DNA from: Ulota crispa | Lineage: Eukaryota; Streptophyta; Bryopsida; Orthotrichales; Orthotrichaceae | Assembly: GCA_963920765.1 (NCBI GenBank) | Contig: OY987250.1 | Location: 11,462,409-11,526,408 of the forward strand | Length of the DNA: 64,000 nucleotides | Direction of reading: 5' to 3' | Shown here: positions 24,368-36,570 of the stretch, in pieces | How positions within the stretch are numbered: the stretch's first letter is position 1 | Layout: the number at the start of each line of letters is the position of its first letter | Position numbers and translations under genes: made by a program | The notes under the pieces: model-generated | What the model was told of the DNA's origin: nothing | Databases searched by the model: none | Seen by the model: the letters and a program-made list of their open reading frames with translations, nothing else

Positions 24368-24793
24368 GAAGCCCTCCTTGCCACATCTGTATTTCCAAAG
24401 TAAACGACTCAACACAGCATTCACAAATGATTGAGCTTTCCAAAATTCATTTTCTTATGTGGGTTTCCTTGTGAAATAGATTCACAAGAATCTCCTGGCA
24501 CTTTCATAAATTTTCATTTGAAAGATGCAAGACTGTATGAAGTGTATCGAACATGAGAGTGTGGTGCATCAAGAATCCATCCAACTTTTTGAGTTGTTCT
24601 ACATTCACAAAGGTGGTTGTAAACTATTGTTTTTGTAATACAATGAAGCACCAATCCTTAAGGAGTTGTCCAAATGCAAACGTGCTAAACTCTTAAGAAA
24701 AGACTTTGGAAGCTTGGGTAATTCCCTTTTGTCAAATTTGCTATAGACATATATACAATCATTTTGAGTGTCAAAGTCAAGACATGGAACACC

Positions 24794-25059
24794 ATATTAG
24801 GTAAATTGAAAAAAACAAAAGGACCATTTTGTACTCCACCTTAATGTTATATATAGCAAATATTGGCACAGTTATAGCTTAAAGTTGTAATTATTTGAAA
24901 TTCTTGAACCGAGGCAATTGTTGGGGCTTCACTAATTATACAAGAATTGTACAAGGAAGTGCACGCTATTTTTATTTTTTTGTAATATACTAAATTGTAC
25001 ATAATGGCAGAAGTAGCGAAAGTCCCATAATGTACTGTTTTTCCCAATTTACCCAATAT
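24794..25059. mobile_element. MITE, family C, copy 1
   Basis: A 266-bp element with terminal inverted repeats CATATTAGGTAAATTG and its near complement at the right end (CAATTTACCCAATATG). It shares its interior with 59047-59292 in the opposite orientation. No coding capacity. Confidence 0.75.
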
Positions 25060-28000
25060 GTTCCCATTGGGAACTAATGCCAAGTAAGGTAGAGTATGTT
25101 ATGTTTGTATATTGCATTTCTGTGTGACATTTCAGGTCATCAAATTGAAATTCAACCAACATGACTTGAACGAAACTCAACGATATGGATCATCAGTAAC
25201 CAAGCTGTACAAAACTTGGTTGAAAAGTGGCCGATTCTCAGCACTAGAGGTTGCGGAGGAGGCATTCGGAAGTCAGGTTTTGCTGACTGCAGCGTCTCGG
25301 CCCACTTGAGGGATCAGATTTCAGAGGCTCAGAGCCCTGTATTCATCCCTGGATAGGCAGCGTCGCCAGCGTGCGTGTAATAACATGTATTGACCAGCTC
25401 AAGCTCAGCTCATTCTGTTCAATGCGTACATTTCATCAGGGTCTTACCGCAATCCGACACTGACTAAGATATGTACACCCATAAGCGTCAAACTAAGGGT
25501 TTTGAACATGATGAGCAAATTATAGGATTCTATTAGGGACACATAAATAACAATTTTGCACTTTCAAATGTATTATTTGGATAGTGTGAGAATAAGTTGT
25601 GAATTATTGAAGAGCAAACTGCCATTGCACCCATAACCACTTTCAAGATTTCATGTTCACATGTTGTACATTCTTGTAACTACATCTATTTAATTCCAAA
25701 GATTTTCCAAGATTTTAGAGCAAACGATTATGGGGACAGCGTTGCTTATGGGTGCTCCTACCTTAAGGGCCACTTCACAACTATGGCCAACCAAGTCCAG
25801 AGGCTATGGGATTGAGGCTCATATTACTGCACATATGTTGATGTGAGGCCAAGGCAGAAAAGCTTAGGTATTTTCCCAACAAGGGTAATAGTAATAATTT
25901 GCCCCCTAATATTTTGTTGTTCAATTGTATCCTACTCCACGGTTTGAGATTGAAGCAAGGTTTTTGAATCCAAACATAAATTCAGAATTCCCAAACTCAA
26001 TCTCCCCATGGTAAATATATGTAAACTCTCACATTTTCTAGAGGGTGAAATAAATAGTGCTTTTCAACCTTGGCTCCACATCGATGTATGTGCAATAATA
26101 TGGGTTTGGGATTGAGTGGCAAAACTTTGTTGAGAGGCCAAAAAAGTAGGCTAAAAAAAGGTGATAAAATATTGTTTTTAACACCTTTGGTTGCCTAGTC
26201 TTAATGCGAAGCTTCCAAAGGTCAAGTCCAAATGCCAAACTCTTGGCAATGAACTTCTACAACCTCTCAACTTGAATGGCTAGTGTGCAACCTCCAAAGG
26301 CCAAGCTCAAAGTCCAAAGTCATAGCATTTATTAGGCCTTCCAAAACTAACATCTAAGGTCTTGTTGGCTTTTGAATATTTTATGAAAACAAATTAAAGG
26401 CCTCTCAATCACAATTTGGGTCTCTGTTTTGCTTGACCCAAACTTTTCTTGAGAGGCTTGACGTCATTTTGGATGAAAAAGTGATATCATGGGGGTGAGG
26501 GACTTTGGACTTTGGCCTCTAGGGTGAAGGATTGAGAGGTCGAACTCTTGATTTCTTGCAATCTGTTTGGTAAAAATTAACTACCTCTTGACCTTCAACC
26601 ATAGTGTGAAGCGGCCCTAATATATGGTTTTTTTATAGATGAACTAGCATTTGGGAAAAGTGCTTAGCTTCACCGGCTACAATGCCACATTTCCTTAATT
26701 GAACCGGTTTTTCACGACCATGCCCCATTGGTTTACTATACTTATTTTATATAAAGTAGTGCCTGGTTAAGATGAAGGTATCTGAACAAAATATTCACTT
26801 TTTCCTAAGAGAACATTCATCCTAGCCAAACACCCCTTGCAACCCCCAATACTAAACTTGCTGGGCTACTCCCATGTCAGGGACAGTGATATTATCAAAG
26901 CATTTTTCTTACACAGGTGACAGGTTCATCTTAGCCAGGTACGACTGCAGTATACTTCTTACACAATTTGACCGGCTTTTCATCTGGTAAGTTCAGATTT
27001 CAACCAGCTGTTTTAACCGGCTGGCTCTGTTCTGATAGCCTGTTCTCCGGCAACATTGGGATGAACATCCTCTCATGAAAGCTTCTCTCCAATTTTATAG
27101 GTCGGCAGGTCAATGCAGAAAACAAATAATCCAAACCATATGGTACAGACAGCCCTTTCATGACGTGTAGATACCATAGGCTGGCAGTAGGGTGGTGGGG
27201 CAAGGAACCGAGGATCAGTTGACTCGGCCCGGGGGAGGGACGGAACGCGGGAAAGGGGGTGGGGGAGAAGAGTGGAGTTTATACAGTACTGTGCTGTACA
27301 ATGCAGGATCTTGCATTGCTCGAGACTTTCTTGACGATTATCGTCACTATAGTGTTCTAAAAATCCACAGAATCAAACAGAAGAAAGTCTGTACATGACC
27401 CCACAAAAGTCTGCTCAAAAAGTGTGAGGTTCCGTTGGGGATCATGCTTCTGCCCGGGTTGTAGGGAGCACCTCCAACACGTGGGATTTGAATGACATGA
27501 GACTGCCCTCAGCCCCTCACCCTCTCTTCGGCTACAATTGGAAGCCGTCCGGAAAGCCATCGTGGATCGCTTGACTGATTTAGGTGCCTTACAGCCTTCG
27601 ACGAGTTTCTAACGTTTCTCTAATATGTGTGCCGAATTGCGACCAACCACCGAGGTGGCGCGATGTTCCGATCTTCCAACATGCACGCAGTGTTCATTTT
27701 GGATGCAGCTTTGACTGCAGATTGCTACTGAGATTGAGTATTGTGATTGGATTTCGTTCGTCATCATTTAGGGCCAACGATTGTGGGCGGCTTGGCTTGC
27801 ACCAACGCCCTTTCAAGTTCGGCTACACAATAGCCGATCCACAGAACATATATAGAGGTCCGAAAACAGCTCCGGCTTCACACTGACCAAACCGACAACC
27901 GCCCAGAAGATCCCGTAACCAACTGGCAGAGTTGTCAAACTTGTTCACGACCAGCTTCTCTGGACGAACACCGACATGCGTTCTAGTCTCACATTCCGTA

Positions 28001-28454
28001 TCCGAAGAGACCCACTGCCGGTGTCGGAGCTGCTGCTGAGATCAAGGTTCACTGGTACAAATCCCAGAACCACCATTTCACCTACACTACCGAGGAATCT
28101 CAGCATACCCGTGCCTGAGATCTGCCTCCCTCCCTGCTTCCTCCTCCCCACCTCCACGACTACGAATTAATTGTGGCTTAATTTTCTCGGGTTCCTTCGG
28201 TTAGACTTTCAAGAAACTAGTCAATCATTCCCATTTTATCACGCACTGGAAACAGAGCTTGATCGACATACATAATACATCGGACACAGAAGAAGATAAC
28301 AATACAAACGCATAAATTATGCACCAGGGACTCAAGTGTAACAGGTAACACATCCTTAGTTAACGTCAATAGACTGGGTCCTAATGCCAAAAGTGACCCC
28401 TTTACAGCAGTGTACACATCCCTTAACGAACTAACTCCTACACATATCGACGAC
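25060..28454. other. Intergenic region, no gene established
   Basis: No product recognised. At 25130-25310 a short frame follows an acceptor-like TTTCAG; at 27970-28115 the plus strand has a coding-looking stretch (HIPYPKRPTAGVGAAAEIK) that ends in TGA and sits between stops. Either could be an isolated exon or a gene fragment. The rest is AT-rich with low-complexity stretches. Confidence 0.45.
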
Positions 28455-28508
28455 GCTCATGCAAGTAGAATCTTCATCCTATACATACGATGTGCTGCAA
28501 GATCATCC

Positions 28509-30011
28509 TTAACAACTCCGCTGCTCGAGCCAAGCTAGCGCCATCTCTTCTTCGAAATGCCTTGGACTGGACGGCAGTGGATACATGGAAGCTGGTGATG
28601 ACCGAAGTTCGGAGTCCAGCCACGAGAACTCCATTTCACAAGTGCTGGAGTCCCCCACCATCGGCAAGGCCTCCAGTCTATAGCTCTCCTCCCCACCCCA
28701 GTCCTGCTCTGTAATCTGCATGGAGCTCAGCCCACCCGATAGTGGCTGCTTGCTCGGCATCCCAGATGGAACTACGTGGCCCAAAGGATCCAGGTGTCGG
28801 GGTTGAGATTCGGCTTCGTCGGCTTCATCGCCACCATAACCTCCGACCGAACATAAGGTCTCGGTGAGGAAGCGAAATTGGGGTGAACCTGGGCAGGTGC
28901 TGGACGAAGCCGACGGTTGTGGAATTATAACTGGAAGTGAATTGGAGGGAAGGGCGGGGAGTGGGTGATTGGTAGCCACGGAGGCTAGCCATTTGGCCTC
29001 GTCCTTCACGAATGTGAGCTTGGCGCTTCTGTCCAGTTCTGCACCCGCTGCCGGCCTGGTGGCAAGTAACTGAGGGGAAGAGTCCGGAAAGTTGAGGAGG
29101 TGTGGCCTGCCATAGTGGTGGAAGGCTGCGTCCACGGCGCGCGCAGCTTGTGCTTCGACCTTGAAGCTGCCGAAGTACTTCTTGTTCCGGAACTTGGGTG
29201 GCTTCATCATGGCTTCCCACCTGTCTTGTTGGAGTCGGTAGCGGATACCGTTGAATCTCTTGTCGTGGGGAAGGCGATCCCCTCCAGACGTGGCTCCGAC
29301 GACCGGTGGATCAGACAGCTGCAGAAAGGGGTTGACTGCCGCTCGTTGTCGTTTGGCTGGGCGGGAATTGGGGGCGGATCTCCGACTGAGAAGATCCACC
29401 ACATCCGCTTGCCAATGCACAATCACGAAGTGAGGGAACTTGGTGTTCATAGCCCCGACAACTGGGGATGTTGTACCGATATACGAGAATTCGCCAAACC
29501 GTCTCCATAAGAACAGTTTATGAAAACGTGGAGGCAAGTTTCTGGTATCGCATGTGCCAGCGAATGTACCAAGATTACCTGTTTTCAAGCACGTAATTGC
29601 AGCGGCTCCTCGAATGGAGCAGCGATGGAAGGAGGGCAGGTGCCTTCCACGCGTCTTTGCAGCGAAGGACGACGAATGGACGCTTGCAACAAGCGTGGTC
29701 GTAGCAGGTTTCATGCTGTCACTTCCAGAAACGACTTCTGAGAGCATAGGCACCGTCGCAGCCTGTTGTTGGAGATGGTGGAACACCTCCGAATCTTCCT
29801 GAACATCGTCTGGATCAGCTTGCCAATCCAATGCCTCTTGCTTTGCTGGGCGGTCGACATAGTTGCCCGAACTGCGGCCTACATGAACTATGGCGTAGAC
29901 GCAGATCCTTTGGACTTGATAACGTCTTCCGCCTCGCTCATTTGTGTTTAGACTTTCCTGCAGCTTAGACATTTGTTTCGCCACTCGCTTGGTGTCGATG
30001 GCGAGAGCCAT
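28509..30011 (-). CDS. AP2/ERF-like DNA-binding protein, copy 2
   Basis: An open frame of 500 residues from an ATG in good context (GCCATGG) to TAA 28509. Residues 251-309 look like a divergent AP2/ERF domain: FNGIRYR (YRG element), W265, YFGSFKVEAQAARAVDAA (RAYD element, with Val in place of Tyr) and LLNFP at the end. Basic residues just before it (RPAKRQR) may be a nuclear signal. Residues 1-130 (GGRRYQVQRICVYAIVHVGR ... EALDWQADPDDVQED) are conserved in copy 1 but match no domain I know. The C-terminal 190 residues are Ser/Pro/Glu-rich, as in activation regions. Residues 131-205 are poorly conserved against copy 1 and may be an unspliced intron that happens to be open. It probably acts as a transcription factor; targets are unknown. 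Confidence 0.7.
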   Translation of the reverse strand: MALAIDTKRVAKQMSKLQESLNTNERGGRRYQVQRICVYAIVHVGRSSGNYVDRPAKQEALDWQADPDDVQEDSEVFHHLQQQAATVPMLSEVVSGSDSMKPATTTLVASVHSSSFAAKTRGRHLPSFHRCSIRGAAAITCLKTGNLGTFAGTCDTRNLPPRFHKLFLWRRFGEFSYIGTTSPVVGAMNTKFPHFVIVHWQADVVDLLSRRSAPNSRPAKRQRAAVNPFLQLSDPPVVGATSGGDRLPHDKRFNGIRYRLQQDRWEAMMKPPKFRNKKYFGSFKVEAQAARAVDAAFHHYGRPHLLNFPDSSPQLLATRPAAGAELDRSAKLTFVKDEAKWLASVATNHPLPALPSNSLPVIIPQPSASSSTCPGSPQFRFLTETLCSVGGYGGDEADEAESQPRHLDPLGHVVPSGMPSKQPLSGGLSSMQITEQDWGGEESYRLEALPMVGDSSTCEMEFSWLDSELRSSPASMYPLPSSPRHFEEEMALAWLEQRSC

Positions 30012-30312
30012 GGCGAGGAGAGCTAGAGATGGGAGGGAGGTCTAACTCACTGCGGCAACACTAGAACCTCCAAACCACATAATCCGCAACTCCACTGAAA
30101 CTGAGACTACAATTGCAGAGCTCAGTAGCAGAGGAGAGGGTGGTGAAGCAATCGCTCATCTCGTAGGCGAGCAAAAACCCAAAGGCGTGACCGGGAGAGG
30201 AGAGGACAAGCACGCACTTAGCTGGTTCTAATAGAGTCTCCGGTGAATCACTTACTTACTGCAGGGAAGTTGTGAACCGAGCAGTGGAGAAGCCCAGGAT
30301 CTTGCCCAAGTT

Positions 30313-30360
30313 TAGTGGGGAGGGAGGCGGGGGAGGGAGAGGGGGAGGGAGGGGAGGGAA
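30313..30360. repeat. G-rich tract upstream of AP2-like copy 2
   Basis: A 48-bp run of GGGA-type purine-rich sequence on the plus strand, about 300 bp upstream of the copy 2 start codon. It occupies the same relative place as the 25-bp minisatellite upstream of copy 1, but is not regularly repeated. Confidence 0.8.
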
Positions 30361-30714
30361 GATGAAAGGGGACGAGCACAAATTCGGCTCATGCACTGCC
30401 CCATGGACTGACCGATTCATGACGTCATTGCCTCTATTCATCATGCATTTTGTGAATTTAAATTTACATCGACATGCAAGAAGTATCAAAGTAGTAGATG
30501 TGAAAAATATATTTACACAAATGTATTTGTGAAACATATGAAAGTTTTAAACTTCATCATTCGGAAAAGTTCCACATGATTATTCTCTTCTTGTTTTGAG
30601 AGTCCCGTGGAATTACCTCATTTGGTGTTAAGAACGGGAGATTGTGTTGTGTAGAAAGATGCCTGAATGTGCTTGAGTCATTCTTCCACACATTCCGTTA
30701 ACCCTTAGAGGTTA

Positions 30715-33700
30715 GCCCTACAACCATGGTTTTCCATGGAATTGCAATCATCTTCTAGGAGTTATTTTTGCAATGTAATCAATATCAAAATTTAATATTA
30801 TAATTTTAGTAGAAGAAGGTATGTGCATATTACATGTATAAACAACGTTCATAAATTTTGGTGAAAATTGAAATTATTATAATTTTTTGAAGCAAATGCT
30901 AAAGAAACTCATATTAATTACAAAATGTATTCCATTATGTCAATTTTTTTTTATCATGGATGTGAATCATGATGAAGATCATCATGATGGAATTTTTCTT
31001 CCCATGTTACTAAAATTAGAAAAAGTAACTATTCTAAGGTAATAGGTACTCAACTTGTGACAGTAATGAAAATTTCAAAACTTAAATTTTTTCAAAATAT
31101 TAAAGCACAAGGAGAAATTAGATTTGGTAAACTTTCAAATGCTAGTTATGCTCAAACTAAAAACACATCATTTTAATAACTCATATTGAGTTTTGGTAAA
31201 AAGATCCTCAAAATTTAAAATATACTACATGGTGGTGCATCTTTACTACTCAATTGGCAAGTGGGACCCTTTTGTGAACATTATGCATGTAAAAGCTATC
31301 TATCCACATGCTCTAGATTGCACTATTCATATCCCAGTGGAATCTTAGATGAAAAACAGTGTTATTCTCCTGGCAAAGCATTTTTCAGTCATCCAGAAGT
31401 CACAAAATGGCTGCAACAACGTTTAAGGGTTAATGCATCTACAGAGTGAACTCACATTGAAGAAGAAGATACAAACTCCGTCATGAAGATGCATCAAACA
31501 AGTTTGGGCAAATGGGTTTTTAGTGTGGTTATAACCATGATGTTTGTTTCTAGCAAAATGTTTGTAGTTGTCAATAATTCTCACAGATTTAGCTAGTCTT
31601 GCCATTTATCACCCAATGGACTATGATAGCAAAGATTTGGTAGAACCAATAAAAATACCTTGGTGGCAAGAGGTGGGGGAAGGAGGGATATGCATTTGAG
31701 CTTCTTTTTCTTTTGTTTTTAGGACGAGGTCAGCTACTAACCATGGCTCTTCATGGTATATTTGCCATGTATTCTCACTATGCTAACATGTCCTACACAT
31801 AGTTTATCCTATTATCATTGGGCCTTAAATAAAAAATCAATAAAAAAATAGTTATAATATATCAAATGATATGGTTATGGTCTCATTTGAAAAATAATCA
31901 AGTCAAAGGTTTTGTATCAAGTTTCAAATTCCTAAATGAGTGAAGTATGAGTTAGTTATCAAGGTTTCAATGAGGTAAGGTTACGGTTTTGCTCAAATTT
32001 GAAATTGATTATAACTTCCTTATCACTTCTTTAGAGGTGTTCATTGTCATATAAACATGATAAGATTTTTTCATTTTCATTTTTGAACTTCTTCTTCCTT
32101 TTGTTGACCTATGTGTGCATCCATAGGTGCTAACTTTGTTGACAAATTTTGTTCATTTTTTATATTTTGCAACTGACATTGCTATAGCTAAGGCATTGAG
32201 ACAATACTTTGTTTATCTACCTAAGGTCTTTGTAGCTAATACACTACATCTTTTGCAAATTGTGGTCAAATGATACAAAAATTGCACTACTAGTAAAGGA
32301 TCCTACGGCCTTTCTTGCAATACTTGAAAACATGAGTTTGAAACTAAACCCTAAAAGATATAAATTTTTGAAAATAGAAAAGTGATAATAGGAGCAGAGT
32401 GATAATAGGATAAACTACTTGTACTATAACAAAGAGGGTCGTTAAATTGCTCCACATTATTTGCTTAAGAATCCCATTGTATTTAATGTTTTTTCTCATT
32501 ACTATAGTGTTGGTAATTTTTGTCAAAGAAATCAACAATCCTATACTATAATAGAATACAATTTACCCATTTGGCAATCCTTTTATTGCAATATTTTAAT
32601 TTCATGGGTAAATAAATCTGCATGGGTAAAAACTTGGTTAGATAAGAAACTTGCATAGGTAAAAAATATGCGTAGGTAAAAACCCGTATGAGAAAAAAAT
32701 GTATGGGTAAAAAATGGTATGTGTAAAAAATGTGTGGGTATATAATAAAAAATGTAACAAAATTGCATCAGTGGGTAAAAAACAAAAACAAAAATAAAAA
32801 TTGCGTGAATAATTACTATGTGGGTTAAAAATTGTGTTGGTAGAAAATAAATATTATTTTTTTGCGTGAAAACTGTGATGTTCCTTTTATTGCGTGGGTA
32901 AAGAATTATGTGGGTATTGAACAAAAAAATGCTTTGTTGAAAGGAACATTTTCTAAACAAAAACAAATGTTTAGTGCATGGATAAAATTTGAAATTGGAA
33001 TTTTCGGATAAAAAATAAGAATTGTTTCCTTGGAGGAGAAATATTTTGCTTAATCAGGCAAAGCCATTAGGCACGCTCATTGCCCAATTCTAGAGAACTA
33101 GTGGAGATGCTCTGATAAAAAATAATGATGAATATGGCATGTTGAGTTAGACGTGTAGGTACAAAATTGCTCTTGGCAATGGCTACACTCATATTGGAGC
33201 AATAGTTTGCACCACAAATACCTCCTTAATCTTATTTTAGATTATATACTTAGTTCAAATTTTGGTGAAGAATCTTTTGTTTGGGAATTGAGTGAAGAGT
33301 GTATTATTTGATTAGGTTTCCAATTCATAATTACTCTTAAAAACAAATTACAACACAAGTTAATAAAATCTTCTAAGCTTGACGCCAATATTAGAAGCAT
33401 TACAATTTTTAGAAAACTATGAAAAAGAAGAAGCCACATTAAAAGAGGTGTTGCCATATAATATTGACTTGTCTTTTATTAAAAGATATCTAGACAAATT
33501 TCTTGAAGATAATTGTTTTCAAAGCAAGGCCTCCTACATTGGCCACTTTAAAGCTAACAAACAAACATTTGTTGCTATGGTTCAAGTTCCTAAAACATTT
33601 ATAAGAATTAGAATTGACAATGCTAATTATAAACGCATTGCCACCCATTGATTCTCATGTAACTAAAAGCAGCTCACAACATATTGCTAATTAACATTTA

Positions 33701-34296
33701 AAGGAGAGTCCTACTACCATGGATTTTCTTTGGAATTACAATCACCTTCTAGAATTTATTTTGGCACTGTAAGTAACATCAAAGTTCAATATTAATATTT
33801 TAGTAGGAAAAAGTATGTGTATATTGCATGTCAAAAAAGTATTCATAGATTTTGGTGAGATTTTGAAATTGTATAATTTTTTGAAACAAATGCTATTCAT
33901 TTCATATCAATTACAATGTATGCAATTCCTCCAATTCTTTTACCATGGATGTAAACCACAATGAAGATTGTCACGATGGATTTTTTTTTACCATGTTAGT
34001 AAAATCTAAAAAAGTAACCATCCCACAATAATAGGTATTAGACATGTGATAATAATAAAAGGTTCTAAACTTTATTTTTTTTCAAAAACTCAAAGTATAG
34101 AAGAATTAGATTTGGCAAACTTTCTATTGCTAATTACTCTTAAACTCTAAATTAACACAACATTTTAATGACTCACATTGAGTTTTGTCAAAAAGACCCT
34201 CAAACCTTAAAACACATTATACTGGATTCCATCTTTATTACTCAATTGACAAATAAAACCCTTTTGTGAACATTATGCATGCAAAAACTATCTATA
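30715..34296. mobile_element. Possible old LTR-type element: 590-bp direct repeats 3 kb apart
   Basis: The segments 30715-31304 and 33709-34296 are direct repeats matching along their length at about 80 percent, with indels. The spacing (2,994 bp start to start) and length fit LTRs of a small non-autonomous retrotransposon. However, the ends do not read TG...CA clearly, and I see no primer-binding site, gag or pol sequence between them. Two independent insertions of one repeat are equally possible. Confidence 0.4.
32600..32925. repeat. Degenerate tandem repeat built on (TGCGT)GGGTAAAAA
   Basis: About fifteen loose copies of a 14-20 bp unit with the core GGGTAAAAA or GGTAAAAA lie in one orientation, separated by AT-rich filler. 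The spacing is irregular, so it looks like an old microsatellite or minisatellite. Confidence 0.7.
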
Positions 34297-36570
34297 TTCA
34301 TACCCTCAACTATATTATTGATTTGTCGTCATTTGCCAATTTCTTTAAATAGATAGAATATATATATCCCACAGTGGCCTTCTGCAGAAATGCAAAAAAA
34401 CACACATGAGCCAACAAACAGAACGACCTGAGTTACACGTCACAGCAGTCAAATCTACAAGAGTCATTTTTAATGATGCAAACTTACCTAAATTGTCACA
34501 TTTTTGAGTTTGTCCTAAGTCCGAGTGATTCCTGTTTTTCAAAGCCTTGGGCAAGTAAAATAGTTTGGGTACTTACAAAATTTACACAATCATCGAATGA
34601 TTCACTCAATTTTCTACGTCTATGCATAAGTCAATATCATCATTAATGTTAAATAAGATTTGAATAGTATCAAACAAAGACCATACTTACGTAAGGCTTC
34701 ATAACTTAAAGTTCTACATCATAACCCCAGAACATATGTGTAGAACTTGTAATTAATTAATTATTATTTTTAACAAATTTATTTGATTTGCCAGCTCCTT
34801 AACATGGAGGGTTATTAATTTGAAGATGCTTGATCCAACAATTATGAATCTCGAGCTTGCTTGGAGGTACAGGTACCCCTTCACATCTATATAATATCCA
34901 TTCAACCTTCAAATAAAATTATAAGCACATCTAATATGGTATCATGAAAGTACGTGTAAATAAAATGTAGCAAAAATCAAATTTCAACCACTCTCACTTT
35001 TAAAAGAAAATTTGATATTCATGTGTTCTTGTTAATAATGATGATTAAATCACTCCTTTTCAATAAGTTGAAAAAACGAACCAATGCAATTTTGTTGAAA
35101 TTCAATTAGATTTAGAGAGTTCATCTTTTTATATAGTGTTTGAAGGTTTTTGATGACATGTATAACATTTGTAAACCTTTCTTCACAATATAGGTTTAAT
35201 GCATAGGCTGCAAAACTAGGCGTTTCTCTCTCCCTTTTCTTCTTCTTATTCAAAAAAAGAAAACGCTTCACATAAATCAATCATGTATTTCAACACAGAC
35301 AAATGACTTGTAAAAATCATGTGGCTAAGAGAAAAAAATAAAAAATAAATCATTGATTGTCATTAAATGACAAGTTTAGCATTGATTGAATGACAAATTC
35401 ATGCTTGTAATATCTACTTAGCACACAATTTATTGCTCATTTAAGAACAAAAGAAATTTTTATCACTCTACGTACAGAAATTATAAGTCTTCACAAGGAT
35501 AGAGATATAAAAGGGGTGCTTTTATCTAGTCCAAGAGCTTCTCCATTGGTTTATCACTCCTCCCAAGCTTCCAAAATGCCAATGGGAGGCAAAAAGAGCC
35601 CTATAACATTGGGACATTTTCCACTGCAGAACCTAGTGATTTTCAAAATTGTCAAAATTTGAGTTTTTGTTAAGGTACTTTTTTCAACTTGCTTATTATT
35701 TTGTGCAACTCTTTAAATTTTGATAAATAGTGCACAACAACTGCAATAATGACATGTGATGCCAATTACTATATCTCTCACACCAATGTGGCAATTGTAA
35801 GGAAAAAAACTTTGGAATAGCACAAGCCTATGGAAAGCTCTATTTGGCGCAATTCTTGTAAAGAAGTTTTAGCTTCACCAACTCAAACGTAGCATTTTCA
35901 TTCTCAATCAGTTTCTCGCTAAATTGCACTTAAAACTTCTTACATTTTTATCATCATATTATTAAAATCAGAGTGACCTTTGTAACATCACATCTCCAAT
36001 CTTTATGATATTGTAAATACAAACATATTGACCTTTGTAATATCTCATCCAATCTATATGATATTTAGGATACAATAGGGGTAGTCATGGCACTTCGGAG
36101 AATGAAAAGAGAATGGAGATTGAGAATTAGCTAAGTGAAAGTAGGAGGCAATAGGGGTTCGTTCTTTGTGAAGATGCTATGACACCCCCAATTTGTGTGT
36201 GATGGATAATGGAGAATGGTTTACTTAGAGAAAGGCAACACACCTAGCAATTGGAGGAGCAAAAAGAGTTAGAATGAAAAGCGATTCACAAGCAGAGAAA
36301 ACAAGCAAACCATGGTAAGAAGTTCACATGCTAACTCATTCTCCACTCCATTCTTCACCTCCGGAGGAGAATAATGGAGCTCTGAGAAGTTTAGCACGCT
36401 AATCAAACCACAAGCTCAAGCAACTACTAGCAATGTGGCACGTCTGCATTCTCATTCTTAGTAATTGCTCAAGAAAGTGCCGTGACTACTCCTAATATAA
36501 AGATAAATTGAAATGATTACTTATGCATTCTATTCAACATATGAAAATCCTAATAAATTTCTAAAGGTGA

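Larger units (their letters stand above)
30541..36570. other. Gene-poor, AT-rich repeat region
   Basis: No gene is recognised across about 6 kb. It holds a pair of 590-bp direct repeats (30715-31304 and 33709-34296) and a degenerate short-period repeat (32600-32925). An open frame at 33379-33651 (start TTG, 90 codons) resembles no known family and may be a transposon remnant. Confidence 0.55.
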
